From: Amphiura filiformis
Lineage: Eukaryota > Echinodermata > Ophiuroidea > Amphilepidida > Amphiuridae
Length of the DNA stretch: 64,000 nucleotides
Assembly: GCF_039555335.1 (NCBI RefSeq)
Contig: NC_092628.1
Coordinates: forward strand, 97,840,536-97,904,535
Direction: 5' to 3'
Shown: positions 10,790-34,104 of the stretch, one piece after another
How positions within the stretch are numbered: position 1 is the first letter of the stretch
Layout: each line of letters opens with the position of its first letter
The notes under the pieces: generated by a model
The model's database searches: none
Seen by the model: only the letters and a program-made list of their open reading frames with translations
Told to the model about the DNA's origin: nothing
Position numbers and translations under genes: made by a program

Positions 10790-11155
10790 CAGTGGCGTAG
10801 CCAGTGGGGTGTCCAGGGGGGCGGTGCCCACCCCACCCCCGCTCGTCATAGCCGGCGGTTCATGTAAGGCCGTCGGTAGACTGTAGGCGTTGGTGAAAAC
10901 AAATAGGTTAACAATAGACTATTTTATACCCGGGTGACAGCAAAAAGAGGAGAATTTTACATAAAATGATGAAAAATTTTGAATGAAATTGAATTTTACA
11001 TAAAAATTGTGTGTTTTTATGTTGGTACCGCCTAATATCCTTTTTTTCTCTCTCTCTCTCTCTCTTCACTTTTTCAAACCATCGGCAAAAAATATTTCCG
11101 TCGGTACATTTACAAGTTGTGCCCTCTCGGTTCCAAAATCCTGGCTACGCCACTG
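10790..11155. mobile_element. hAT-type MITE in the 3' flank of gene 1 (8-bp TSD CCAATAGG)
   Basis: The ends are CAGTGGCGTAGCCAG and CTGGCTACGCCACTG. The 8-bp CCAATAGG is present at 10782-10789 and 11156-11163. The 8-bp duplication and CAGTGGCGTA-type end are hAT hallmarks. 366 bp, no transposase. It starts 22 bp after the gene 1 stop codon, so it may lie in the 3' UTR. A CT-dinucleotide run occurs at about 11046-11066. Confidence 0.85.
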
Positions 11156-11163
11156 CCAATAGG

Positions 11164-13187
11164 GTACATTCACTTTGATACCACATTTTTTTTATGCCTC
11201 ACTATATCGTATATATTAAACTATGCATGTACAGTCTTTATTCTGAAGAAAGTTCGGTGGATGTGAAGGAAGTAAAAGAAGGAATAAAAACTGACATTGC
11301 AATTTCAACCACAACAGATTTTGTGTTCTGGCACGCTAAAACGCTCAGATTTGCCGTCAAACTACTAGAGCAAAGTTTAGGGCCATCCTTTACAGTCATT
11401 TTAACAAGAAAAGAATGACCTATCACCATACCGGGATAGGGCGTCCCTCGGCTCAAAATTCTTTTTAACGATTTGAATGATCTTATCTCTCAGACGTATT
11501 TATATCGTAAAGAAAAATGAAGTACGATTTGGAAAAGCGCAAACTTGTACAATTATTCTGATACCAAAATTGACATAATTATTTTTTTTTCATTGAGAGC
11601 ATTAACACCATTTCTAAAACCACCCAAATATTGGGTATTTTGTTGAGCTCATTTAGAGCACATGTATCATTTTTTAACCAAGGATATCAGGTTTTAGATG
11701 TTTTTGGATGATGTTGACGAAATTGATATAATTTATATATGTATGATTTTGCAATCCCAAAGTTTTAATTCTGTCTGACCTCACAGATCAAGAAAATACC
11801 CAAATTCAGCTTCATCTAAATAACCATTTTTGAACAATTGCTTCTATGGCAAAGCCTCTCTGGACCCTCATCCTATATACACTACGTTTAGGTACTGTAG
11901 CATGTATATTTTAATACATTTCATTTGAAACAAAGAAAGGTCGTTTAATAATCAGGCTCCAACGATATTTGCCATTCTCTACACAATTTTATTTTCCGGC
12001 GAAATTTTAGTTGTCCCGCGAACATACTGAAATTCAAGTAACTTTGTCTGTTTTATATGTCATCCTTGTTTGAACATCACAGTAATTTCAACCATCTGCA
12101 TCGTCTCGTAACCAGTGTTGCTTGGTTTCGTGTATTTACCATGTACTGTTAATGAATATTTGGACTATCGCATTCAGGTATGAGAATAATGCAACACACA
12201 ACGTCGGACATGTGAATGTAAATCGTGTGAGTTGAGTTTTCAATGTAGCAAGAGCTATATTTTAAATTTTGATTGTTTGCGTGGTGAGATTCTTTCGCAA
12301 AAGGGCACTACAAAATAAAAAGCAGAAAGCTATCGATGATATGCAGAAACAGCACGTAAGTGCCAAACTGCTAACACAACGGCCGCCGTCATATCTGTAC
12401 GTACAGGGATATGGATTGAGAGTATGCTAACACTGTTAACACTGTTGAATTAATACCTTCGTGAGACAGCAGTTTAAAGTATTTTAATAATGCACTTAAA
12501 AGTGCATATGAACTTATTATACAAACATATGCGAAAATATAAGGCACAAAAGTATGTGCATCGCATATTTGTATTTATTCAGAAACAGTTTGTTGAAAAA
12601 GTGCACAAGCGCATATAGCTGTTGTACAGTATTATTCCGACACTAATGTGCCAGGCACACAAGTAAGTGTATTCAGTTACTGAGTTTGTTTAAACATCAA
12701 GTTTGAGGCACCAAAAATGTGCATTAAGTTCCCAATTGTAACTTTTTATCAAAATAAAACGTTGTATCTAAAATTGATTCAATGAGGCAGGTTGTGGTCA
12801 CCTGATACCCACCAAACATGTACGTTGTTTAATAGCACGCCAGGTGTGTAGACATGGGTACCAGTTGATTACAAACTGACTCAGTAATTACATTGTATCA
12901 TTTAGATTTAAAAAGGTGAAAATACATAAAATGGCATTGCTGGATCTTGCCAAGAAATAGACATGTGTTTGTCTTGTTCCTGTTTTATTGTGTTTTATAT
13001 TATGTTTTCTGCGCGGAATGGCTGTTTTTTCGTCGCATTTCCGCGCAATTTGATATTTTTTTCACGCAAATCATCCCTTTTAATAATCTATCAAAGTAAA
13101 TGGTTCCATTTTACTCAGTATATGATATTTTCCCATTTGATAGCTTTGTCCTTGCAAGTTTATACAATTTTGCCATTGACCCATTTG
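11164..13187. other. Intergenic, gene 1 to gene 2
   Basis: Two kilobases of AT-rich sequence with no exon-like open frame, splice-site pair or recognisable repeat. Open frames at 11194-11456 are short and lack any protein-like pattern. Confidence 0.4.
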
Positions 13188-13345
13188 CCAAATCCCATAA
13201 GCCTTTGCGAGTACACCTGAGATGCCGTCATTTGACGTCACGCCGATATGCGCCGTTTATCGAACATCGTTACTGCGCATTGCAAGTCGACATGACGTCA
13301 AATGACGAGTTATCTGCTGTACTCGCAAAGTCTTATGGGGTTTAC
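13188..13345. repeat. Palindrome with ~60-bp arms
   Basis: CCCATAAGCCTTTGCGAGTA on the left pairs with TACTCGCAAAGTCTTATGGG on the right. The arms continue through GTCATTTGACGTCA and TGACGTCAAATGAC. The centre lies near 13268. Both arms contain a CRE-like TGACGTCA or GACGTC core. Probably a small foldback element. Confidence 0.65.
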
Positions 13346-13631
13346 CGAAAAGGTCATTATTATTAAGAATAGAAACTCCAACATGAAATTAAGAAAATGT
13401 TTAACCAATGTCAATGTCCAATGTCATGCATATTTTAAAAATTTTATTGTAATATCACAGACATTGTCATATGGACTCAGAAACCTAGAGATCATTTTGC
13501 TTTTATTTATAAAGAATATCCCCTTTTGAATTCTTCTCTTATGTATTTGATTCCAAAGTAAAATAGCTTAAACTGCACTCCAGCGGCTAAAAACAATACC
13601 TTTATTCTCTAAATATAAAAGCTGAAATGTG

Positions 13632-13946
13632 CGTGCATGCAGGAAAACCCGAATAAACGGCGCACTACTTGTTGAATACGTCAACAAAATAGGGAATGGG
13701 GCTGTTTTTAAAGCGGGAAGTTCTGAAACGCAGCTAGGAGTAGTGATGCGCATTGCGGAGATTGCGAGCATGACTCGCCTGTCTGGTAGGGGGGAGAAGA
13801 TCATTGGTACGCGATGAGTTGGCAAGCCCTTCGGCAAATCTGCGACAATGGTTCTCTCTCCTATCAAACAGGGACTCAAGCTCGCAAGTCCACAAGGCCT
13901 CAGCATAGGAGGTGAAATTTTGGCCCAGTGTAATCCTGCATGCACG
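13632..13946. mobile_element. MITE-like element with CGTGCATGCAGGA inverted ends
   Basis: The left end CGTGCATGCAGGA (13632-13644) is the exact reverse complement of TCCTGCATGCACG (13934-13946). Interior about 290 bp, relatively GC-rich. Open frames on both strands cross it but show no recognisable protein, so they are treated as chance. Confidence 0.5.
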
Positions 13947-13970
13947 ACGTCCATGACTGAAGTACAGTAT

Positions 13971-15014
13971 TTATTTAGCTTATATTAGTATTTGAATATT
14001 TCTGTTATAGATAGTAAGTATAGCTCAAGGTCAAGTATCATAACTTGATTGCATTAAAGAACTATTAAAAATAAACACATTAGGTTTTGTACTATTAATG
14101 AACCATGCAAGTAAGCATGAGCACAGGACCGTGGCAGCAGCAGCTTTAAATATAGTTATTATTGAAATAATATTGCTGAAAATGAATTTCCACTAAAAAG
14201 TGCATTGTACCTAGAGCTTTAGCCTTTTGCCTATTTTTTGTGCTGATCATGGCATTACAAATAAAACTAGAGTTAATTAAGCTCGCAGAATACGACCCTT
14301 AGCCATAGCCAATTGGCCATACTATAACCACCATAGCCGTATTTGGCTATGATCTCTTCGAAATGGGGATTACGAAATTACATCATATCTACAATGTATA
14401 TGTGAAAGTGAACTTTTGCTCTGTAATTTATGTTCTGTAAAGTATAAGAGGCGTTTAATCGTATTTCATCTCAGACCAGAAGGGACCCTTGATGACATTT
14501 AACCCCATCGGTGAACACCATATAGACACTGGAAAATGCCAATATATTGGTGACAGAGGAAGGAAGAATTTTGGGGACTCACCAAAAAAAAAAACCATAA
14601 CATAACATAACATTAACAATGAAGCAGAAAGCTGAATTAAGTAGAACCAGTGAAGGCCAAGATCAATTGCCAGTTCAGTTTGAAAAAAGCGTCACTATTA
14701 TAAAACAAAAGGTTAGGTTTGGATTTATAAAAGAGCACTTACTATAATGAATATTTGAAAACCTGGTGAACCGCTTCAAATGATTGTGTATCAGTTAGTA
14801 AGTGAAAAATAATTATTGTAAATGATGTACTAAAAGCATATTAAGTATCTTAAGATAAGTGGTGGCGAAGGAGCAACACTTTAATCATGTTAATTGGCGT
14901 GATGCTTGTCCATCTTATCAACTAAACCATACAGACAGAGACGCAGTAAGAGACGTGTTTTGTTTTTCATCCTGACAAAGACCACAGTACTCTACGCTTA
15001 GAAGACACTCAAGA
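13971..15014 (+). promoter_or_regulatory. Gene 2 upstream region, paralogous to the gene 3 upstream region
   Basis: Long stretches match 35990-36475 and 37255-37621, for example 'AATGAACCATGCA..AAGCATGAGCA' and 'AGTATAAGAGGCGTTTAATCG'. Preservation of non-coding sequence upstream of both first exons shows that the duplication unit included the promoter. Gene 3 carries an extra ~0.78 kb in the middle (about 36476-37254). Confidence 0.6.
14871..14904 (+). promoter_or_regulatory. Conserved proximal block upstream of gene 2 exon 1
   Basis: The block GAGCAACACTTTAATCA, then GTTAATTGGCGTGATG, recurs at 37431-37464 and in diverged form at 37831-37865, each 110-160 bp before a first-exon ATG. It contains TTAATCATGTTAATT, which resembles an HNF1 or homeodomain site. 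Function inferred from position and conservation only. Confidence 0.4.
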
Positions 15015-26066
<11,052 letters not shown>

Positions 26067-26074
26067 AAGTAAGC

Positions 26075-26165
26075 ACCCAGCAAAAACAAAACGTTTTTTG
26101 TATTATTTAAATAGGGTGCACAAAGGTTCCCATATACCTTAAATGTCGGGTTATATAAGGTTATA
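26075..26165 (+). mobile_element. Partial copy of the AACGTTTT element just after gene 2
   Basis: CCCAGCAAAAACAAAACGTT, then 'AAATGTCGGGTTATATAAGG', match the left part of the elements at 27964 and 32864. It begins 9 bp after the stop, so it probably lies in the 3' UTR. Confidence 0.6.
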
Positions 26166-26499
26166 AAACGTGATAATAATATATAAACATTTTTAAAAGT
26201 AGTCACAAACGAGTATAGTATAATGCTGTCAAAAGAATGAACGGCTTGCAAACAAAATAAAAAAACATATAATATTTATATCAGGTGGCATGAAATGCCA
26301 CACCGATATATTGTTGAGCAGGCAAATCTGCTTTTTAGTCCAGCCGAACTTCGGTTTGACTCTTTTATTTCAGCAATTTCTTCCGCATCTTGTTTTTTCT
26401 TGCAATCTTGATATAATTTTCTCTAGCTCCATAATTATATGACCAATTATGATATAAAATTGGATGGTTTGAACCCAATACACAAATTTATTGGTCGAG

Positions 26500-27045
26500 C
26501 TATGAGTTTTAAAATATTGGACGAGACGAAGTCGAGTCCAATATTTTCGTCGAGTCCAATATTTTAAACTCAAATTTTGAATTGGGTGAAAAAAAAACAT
26601 CAAATTTTATCATTATTATGTTTTCAGAATATTTTCTTGGTCAAAAACATGACTTTTGGTAAAAAAATTGATTTTTGGTAAAAAATGTGATTTTTTGGTC
26701 CAAAATGTGATTCTTGGTCCAAAATGTGATTTTTGGTCAAAAATGTGATTTTGTTCAAAAATGTGATTTTGGGTCAAAAATGTGACTTTTGGTAAAAAAT
26801 GTGATTTTTGGTAAAAAAGGAGCAAGTCAAAAATGAGCTTTGGTCAAAAATTGTTGAAAAAAAAAAAAAATTGGGGGAAAGTGAGCCTATCCAACACAGT
26901 CCAAGTTTTGAGTGCAAGTGTTGATTATATTGGACTCTTCAACTCTGTACAAAGTACATGTATAGGAAGGAAGATTCTGAGAACATAATAATGACCATTT
27001 TTGACCAAAAATTACATTTTTGACCAAAAAATCACATTTTTGTAT
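26500..27045. repeat. Minisatellite of TTTTTGGTCAAAAATGTGA units with inverted partner
   Basis: About ten ~19-bp units at 26637-26860, then inverted-orientation units (GACCAAAAATTACATTTTTG) at 27003-27043. A short palindrome of 'AATATTGGACGAG' and 'CTCGTCGAGTCCAATATTTT' type lies near 26510-26565. Keratin-like open frames here are artefacts. Confidence 0.65.
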
Positions 27046-27422
27046 GGATACCTCCTGCTTTATATCTTATAACTCTAGTAGTGATAGTCTTTCAGATGGT
27101 CCGACTGAAACGTGCTTGGGAAATGTTGCGAAGGGGGTTGCGTCTCGAGCTGCTGATCTTTGGGTCTATTTGCAACGCAAGCCTAACTCTAGCAATGTTT
27201 ACTTGTGATATATCAGTTCGCGGTCTTCTGGCCCAACATTCTTGCTTACTTTATAATACATGTACATGATATCCGATCAAATTACTCATGATTATACTCT
27301 TAAATCTTGGCTACAAAATAAAAGTTATTTGATGAAAATGTGATTTTTAAAGCTAATACAGATTTGGTACGTCGGAGGAAACGGTCTGAAAAGATAATTT
27401 TGATTAAAAAGGTAGGCCACAT

Positions 27423-27772
27423 CCAATGGCGTAACTAGGGTTGTTAGCGCCCGGGGCAAGAAACAAAATTGACGCCCCTACCCCCCCCTCCAGAATATCT
27501 TAAACGTGGGCAGTGGCGTTGCTAGGGGTTTTGGCGCCCAGGGCTAAGGATACATAATGCCTCCCCCCCCCGCGAAATTTTGGACAAATAGGGTCTACCA
27601 CTAATTAATTTTGGTTACTAAAAGTTAGATATCGGTCTTGAAATGTTCTTACAATTGATTTTGTGCTGAAGCGCGTGTGAAGCGCTCACAATTTTGACTT
27701 TCATCGCTTGGATTGGCGCAGAATCGATGCTGAATTGGTCAATTTGGCACCCCCCTAATGTAATACATTTTA
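27423..27772. other. Transposon-end fragments before the 27773 foldback
   Basis: Two hAT-like ends, 'AATGGCGTAACTAGGG' near 27427 and 'CAGTGGCGTTGCTAGGGG' near 27511, with poly-C runs. No complete element was delimited. Confidence 0.4.
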
Positions 27773-27963
27773 GTCCGGTATCTACGGGAAGTTAATGATG
27801 ACCCCAACAGGACTCTACCAAACCAACCTTTTTAGCTTCCTTTTAGGGTCCTATAACACATTCAAGATGTTAACAAAACATCTTTCCCGGCACTCCGGCC
27901 ATATTCAAGGTTAAAGGTCAACACAGTAGTCAAATTTCAAAGTTGCTCAAATCTGGTTAACAA

Positions 27964-28625
27964 CCCAGCAAACACAAAACGTTTTCGACATCATTCGCAA
28001 AAGGTTATAAAAGGTTGTCAGAAAACGTTTAAATGTCGGGTTGTATAAAGGGTATATTAAGAGCCTAAAACGTTTTCATAATCTTAAAAAACGTTTTTTG
28101 ATAATCTACTGCTCAGCAAACAAAAACGTTTTACAGAAAACGTTTAAATGTCGGGTTATATAATGGGTATAAAAACGTTTTAATAACATTCCTAAAACAT
28201 TCTTGAAAACTTGATACAAAACATTCTAAACAAAATGTTATTTTCAGGTTGAAAAAATATTTTGTGAAAAATGTTCGCCCAAAATATTTTCAATAACGTT
28301 TTAAAAACGTTTTCATGACCTTTATATAACCCGAAATTTTAAATGTTATTAAAAGGTTTTGAAAAAAAAAAATTTAAGAATATTTCTGTGTTTGCTGGGT
28401 TCAAATATTTTAACATAATGTTATTTAAGTATTGACACAATATTTGGCAAAAATGTTTGCAATAATTGTTTACAATAACATTTTTTGAAAACATTTACAA
28501 ATATTGTTGCAGTGTGTTTTCATACAAAACGTTTTAAAACGTTATCATGACCTTTATACAACCCGACATTTTAATGTTATTAATGTTATTTAAAACGTTT
28601 TTAAAACGTTTTTGTGTTTGCTGGG
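27964..28625. mobile_element. AACGTTTT-rich palindromic element (copy at 28 kb)
   Basis: The ends are CCCAGCAAACACAAAACG and CGTTTTTGTGTTTGCTGGG. The interior repeats 'AAAACGTTTT', 'AAATGTCGGGTTATATAA' and 'TATAACCCGACATTT' in inverted order. A second internal 'GTGTTTGCTGGG' near 28390 suggests two fused units. Close relative at 32864-33517 and partials at 26075 and 29930-30020. No ORF. Confidence 0.75.
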
Positions 28626-28945
28626 AAGCGCACAAAATTATTCCTCTCATTGCAAGAATTCAGAAAAATTGGAGCATTCTTAATTTTTGGCCCCTGTGTG
28701 GACACAAAAACTGACCATTCCCCAAGATTTGACCTTTTTGCTTTAACTCAAGAACGGTATGTTGCAGGTAGGTCAAATTATACTTTTTCTGAATTCTTGC
28801 AATGAGAGGAATAATTTGGTGTGCTTGTGTTAACTAGATTCGAGCAACTTTGAAATTTGACAACTGTGTTGACCTTTAACCTTGAATATGGCCTGAGTAC
28901 CGGGAATCATTTTTGTTAACATCTTGAATGTGTCATAGGACCATG

Positions 28946-29109
28946 CAGGGGCGGATCCAAGAATTTTCAATAGGGGGGCTACCATGGCGGCTGGCTCGGC
29001 GCCCACACAAAGTCAGGCGCCGCTCTGGAAAAATACAGATAGTCAGGCGCCGCTCTGCAAAAATTAGAGGGGGCACGCGCCGGGTGCGCCCCCTTTAATT
29101 CCGTCCCTG
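28946..29109. mobile_element. Small hAT-like insertion with CAGGGGCGG ends
   Basis: It begins CAGGGGCGGATCC and ends CCGTCCCTG. It interrupts the right arm of the surrounding foldback, where the left arm is continuous ('AGGACCCTAAAAGGAAGC' type). Target duplication is not clear. Confidence 0.5.
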
Positions 29110-29287
29110 CCATCAGGAAGCTTAAAAAGTTAGTTTGGTAGAATCCTGTGGGGGTCATCATTAACTTCCCGTGGATACCGGACTATTTGGAAACATGACT
29201 GAGTTGGGACAAAAGGTCACCTGGAGGTCACATGGAGTTAATAGGTCATGGGTTGTCAAAATCCGGTGTGAAACCTGACACATTTAA

Positions 29288-29714
29288 AGCCATATTATAA
29301 CATTTGCTGAGGAGAACGCCCTCAATTTTGTTTTAAATTCTGGTTTTTACACGATTGTAATGTACTTTAGGCAATAAAGATACTCTGCAAAAATCAAGAC
29401 TTTAGGTGCTGTAGTTTTGTCAAAATCCGAGATTTTGAATAAAACGATGGAACCGGCGTTTTATTATTACGATGGAAATATTAGTCGAACACGTATGCAC
29501 AGTACGTACATGGCGTGCGGGATACACATACACATACACCCCGAGGATCGTACCGTATTACAACCGCGGGAGTAATATGCATGGGCGCTAGTACTACATT
29601 CCAATTTGCTATGCTTTACCTCACTTGTTAAAAGGGACATATCTGACAGTAAAAGCTAACATTTTATGGAAAATAAATACTAATCTATACTTACAGAAAT
29701 GTTATAATATGGCT
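29288..29714. mobile_element. TTAA-flanked MITE
   Basis: TTAA at 29284-29287 and 29715-29718. Inverted ends AGCCATATTATAACATTT and AAATGTTATAATATGGCT. 427 bp, CpG-containing centre, no transposase. TTAA duplication fits piggyBac or Kolobok-type mobilisation. Confidence 0.75.
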
Positions 29715-29719
29715 TTAAT

Positions 29720-32500
29720 GTTTGGAAGATCAAATGTCATCCAGAAACTTTCATATCAAGTTACTCTCTTTGGTCACCATACAAAATCACCTAATTGAGA
29801 AGGAAAAAAAGAAACTGTTTATAATAGTAAGGTCTAAGCTAAAGTCATGCAGAGGTTATCAAATTCAGAAGCCACCACCTGATATTTGTGTTTAATGAGC
29901 CACAGCCGCTCTAGTTAAAAACTGTTTTTGTGATTCAAAATGTTTTAAAATGTTTCTCTAACCTTAAACGTTTTGTTAATTTCAGAAAAATGTTTTTCAA
30001 ATGTTTTAAATGATATGTCATCCTTGATGGGGAAACATGCATTGCAGCCAACTGGCCAAGGTTGAATTGAATTGAAATTCCATACGAAGTGTAATCAATT
30101 GTTATTGATTAGAATAAGAATATGGTCTTGCAAAAAAAAAAAAAAAACAGTATTTTTTGTCTTGTTAAAAATTGATGCCATGGATAGCATATGTTATAGT
30201 TGTCACATCATATTTAGATCAAGAATATCGTCAAAAACAGGAGTCATTTAACGTCAAAACGTTTGATCGTTTGTCATAAAACCGTACCGACACAATGTTC
30301 ATGAAAAAAGGAATATGACACTGGATCATGGAGGTAATGATAAATTAGACTGTCACAGTCACAATGCTCGAAATAAGACAAAATCTTCAAAGGTCATTCG
30401 GGTACTACGGTTTAAAATCTACGGCTCTTGATCAATTTTCACAAAAATTTACAATTTTAAACCATTTTTAAGACTTAAAGCAATAATGTGTGTTTTGCAT
30501 AAATAATAGATTCCTATTTAAATGTTAGTTTTCACTGATAGTTACTGATCACATTGTCCCCTTTTAATTTCGAGCCAAACAAATGAGGTAAAACGAAAAA
30601 AAAATGCTATTTCATTCCAGCGCCTACATTGCTTGTATCAGCTCGCTGAACGTATTTGCGTAGTTTTATACAGCTAGGACGAACAAACAAGACGTAAGAC
30701 GAATAGCGATATGCACACAAATTATACGTCAATACGGACAGCACTAAGAATGTGTGTAGCTCGCCGATCGTATAATTATCATGATTATTGGCACAGCTAC
30801 ACGCAGCTGATGTACAAACAAGACGTAAGACGAATAATGGTACATGCATACAGTTTATACGTTACGTCATTGATTCAATGGTACACACGCACGCGATTTG
30901 ATTATCCAGCACTAGATCAGTGAGCTCAGAATAAAACCGGTTTTATTATAAATGTTAATGTTAAATGTTAAATGTTTATGTAATTAAAGCACTTCAGGCT
31001 TAGTCTTTCACAGGACATTTATGTACACCAATGGCCATTACAATGGTGCAAAAAGTATAAATTCGAAAAATGAGGGCGTTGCTGTGAAGCCAATCACACA
31101 TTGAGTCAATTGAGTCCGTCTTACTGAATTTGGTGACAAACGGAAGAAACGCGTATCGGCGGACATGAAATTATTTTCACGAGCTTTGGACTTGAGGGCC
31201 GCCTTATTTCGAGCATTGCTTTTGTCATGAATCTTAAGGTAACTTATTATTAGTATTTAATTTCCGAAGTTCAAAAGTTAAGCATCATAGGACCAAATCC
31301 TTGCACCTTAGAATATCTTTATAGAAAGTATCAAAAACAAATGTTATTAGTTTGAATAACACAAGTCACTCGACTTTTAAAGTTTAATAACGTTGTATAC
31401 ATGTATTTAAAAGATTTACCAACATATTTTGTGTTTGGTGGGTAGCAGGTTTTGTGGATCGTATCCACATAATATAGTGATTAGTTAGATGAATCCTGAT
31501 CGGGTTAATTTCCAGTGACTCTCCTTAGCCACAAACTTTGTCTGACCCTATGCTTAATAAAACAGACCGATTCCTTCATTCCATTTACCCGATTATATCA
31601 GATAGGTGCTCGAGTAATACGATTAACTAATTATACAACATTATGCAACAATATAATTACATAAGATAAGTGTTCCTTCTGTAATATGAAAGTAAATTGA
31701 GTTGTCCAATAGGGGGAGTTTATTTAAACAAATCTTAGTTAATGCATCCCAAACATTTGATTAAAAAGTGAGTATCCCCCCCCCACACTTATTACGATAT
31801 AAGACTCAAATATAATTCATCAAATTTAAAAACCGAATGAGCAAAATCAAAGTTAATTCTGCACATTTTGATCTGGATAGCTCTAAGTTTGTAGCCATGG
31901 TGACTCTTTCAATACTGGTCAAGGATGACCAGCGATGACCAATGACGACCAGGCACTCTAGCAACAAAAGCAACGTTTTCAAATAGTTTAGGGGCAACTA
32001 TTGAATGGCGGTCTTTTTCATTCAAAGGGTTACCATGCTAACAAATTGTGGGCTATTAAGACAAACGAAGCATCAAAATTTGCATTATCTTATAATAAAG
32101 GGAGGTAATTGCTTTGTGGTAGAATTTTACATATTTCTACTATACTCGCACAGGAGTCGTGCTTTTAAAATACGCGCCTAATCAACAATGGGTCTTTCAT
32201 TCCATTGCCAAACTACTGAGCTCCCTGCAGCATCAGGCCAAAAAATATTTAATTGGCGTAACCCGACCGACCCTAAAAATGGGACCGACCATTTTTTTTG
32301 CAAAAGAAAAAAATAAAATAAAATAAATAGATAAATAATGAAAAAAAAATAGTTAAATTAAAATAGAAGAAAAAACCATTCCAAGGCCTTTATCAAATGC
32401 AATTTACAGCTGTAAAAGTAAAACAAGCCCTACATACCTAACCCCAATACGTGAATCAAACAATGTTAGGCCTTATGTAGTCCCGTTCGTGAAACTCGGT
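29720..32500. other. Gene-free interval
   Basis: Contains AACGTTTT-family debris at 29930-30020, a poly-A run at 30133, a direct duplication of 'AACAAACAAGACGTAAGACG' (about 30683 and 30814), and poly-C at 31779. No exon-like frames were supported. Confidence 0.4.
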
Positions 32501-32735
32501 AGTAAGGACCCTGCAGACTTTTTAGCGGATGTAGAATATTTGATGTAACATGTCTTTGTTACGTAATCGATTCCTATTCTATATCCAGTGATGTTAGATG
32601 ATGACATAAAATCGATTATATATTCGTCCCAGATATTCTACATAACATATTATTGATTTTACGTTCGGATTTTACATCATAGTAGATTCGTTAGAACTTA
32701 CACATTACTGGAAACAGAATGGGAATAAAAATGTA

Positions 32736-34033
32736 AGGGATGTGGTATGAACGTTTGGACAGTATTTTATTGTGGGACATTAGAGCACATCGGACATTGC
32801 ATTCTGAATACGAAGAATGTCCTTCTGATATCAAATAATTTTGATTTTTGAAATTCGTAATGTCCCAGCAAACACAAAATGTTTTCGACATCATTCGCAA
32901 AAGGTTATAAAAGGTTGTCAGAAAACGTTTAAATGTCGGGTTATATAAAGGGTATATTAAGAGTATAAAAAGGTTTCATAACCTTAAAACACTTTTTTTG
33001 ATGCTCAGCAAACAAAAATGTTTTTGTCGGGTTATATAAAGGGTATAAAAACGTTTTGATAACATTCCAAAAACATTCTTGAAAACTTGATACAAAACAT
33101 TCTAAACAGAATGTTAATTTGGGATTGATAAAATATTTTGCGAAAAATGTTTGCCAAAAATATTTGCAATAACGTTTTAAAAACGTTTTCATGACCTTTA
33201 TATAACCCGACATTTAAATGTTATTAAAATGTTTTGAAAAAACATTTTAAGAACATTTCTGTGTTTGCTGGGTTCAAATATTTTAACATAATGTTATTTA
33301 AGTATTGACAAAATGTTTGCAAAAATAGTTTACAATAACATTTTTTGAAAACATTTAAAAATATTGTTGTAGTGTGTTTTCATACAAAACGTTTTAAAAC
33401 GTTATCATGACCTTTATATAACCCGACATTTTAATGTTATTAAAACGTTTTTACCTAAACCAAAAGCCAAAATATAACTTATTTAAAACGTTTTAAAAAC
33501 GTTTTTGTGTTTGCTAAGGGTAATACATTTTATGGCAAATGATTAAAATTGATATTTTTGATATTTAACAGTACTCGAAGTAAACTTTATAAATCTGATG
33601 ATTTATACTTAAAGTGTATGTAGGTGGGATGAAAAGCCGACGATCAATTGAAAATTTTGACCTTTCGTATTGAAGATATGGAATTTTTTTTCCAAAACAC
33701 CAAAACAAATTAGGTCTTTTGGGGAAAAAATCCATATCTTCAATATGAAAGGTCAAAATTTTCAATTGATCGTCGGCTTTTCCTCCAGCTACACTTTAAG
33801 AATATATCATTAAATTTATAAAATCTACTTCGAGGACTGTTATTTATCAAGAATGTGAAAAATATCAAATTTTAATAATTTGTCATAACATTTGTATTAT
33901 AGCGTGAATTTCAAAAAATGAAAACTATTTTAAATCAGAAAGACATTCTTCGAATTCAAAATGAAATTCGATATGTCTGATGTGCTCTCATGGCCCACCA
34001 AAAATACTGTCAAAACGCTCATTCCGGATCCCT
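32736..34033. mobile_element. Foldback element with AGGGATGTGG ends, TA-flanked, carrying an AACGTTTT element
   Basis: Left end AGGGATGTGGTATGAACG and right end CGCTCATTCCGGATCCCT are flanked by TA. The arms pair along 'GAGCACATC.GACAT', 'GAAGAATGTC' and a nearly perfect centre 'GGTCAAAATTTTCAATTGAT' and complement around 33690. The left arm is interrupted at 32864-33517. Outside it, 32505-32560 and 34035-34090 are also inverted, so a larger palindrome may be present. Confidence 0.72.
32864..33517. mobile_element. AACGTTTT-rich palindromic element (copy at 33 kb)
   Basis: Starts CCCAGCAAACACAAAATG and ends GTTTTTGTGTTTGCT. Internal order is the same as in the 27964 copy, with high identity by eye. 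It sits in the arm of a different foldback, showing that this family moved after both host elements were in place. Confidence 0.72.
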
Positions 34034-34104
34034 TAACGAAGGCATGTTACATCTAATATTCTACGTCAGCTCGGAGTCTGTAGCGGCCCGTAAAGTCATT
34101 CATA

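Larger units (their letters stand above)
27773..29183. mobile_element. Foldback element with GTCCGGTATC ends, TA-flanked, carrying two nested insertions
   Basis: The ends GTCCGGTATCTACGGGAAG and CTTCCCGTGGATACCGGAC are flanked by TA. The arms pair through 'AATATGGCC' and 'GCAACTTTGAAATTTGACAA' to a centre near 28730. The left arm is interrupted by the element at 27964-28625 and the right arm by the one at 28946-29109. Non-coding. Confidence 0.75.

Noticed and set aside
13568-13954. 128-residue minus-strand open frame and an opposing 62-residue frame
   Set aside because: Both cover a MITE-like element with inverted ends; neither shows a recognisable motif.
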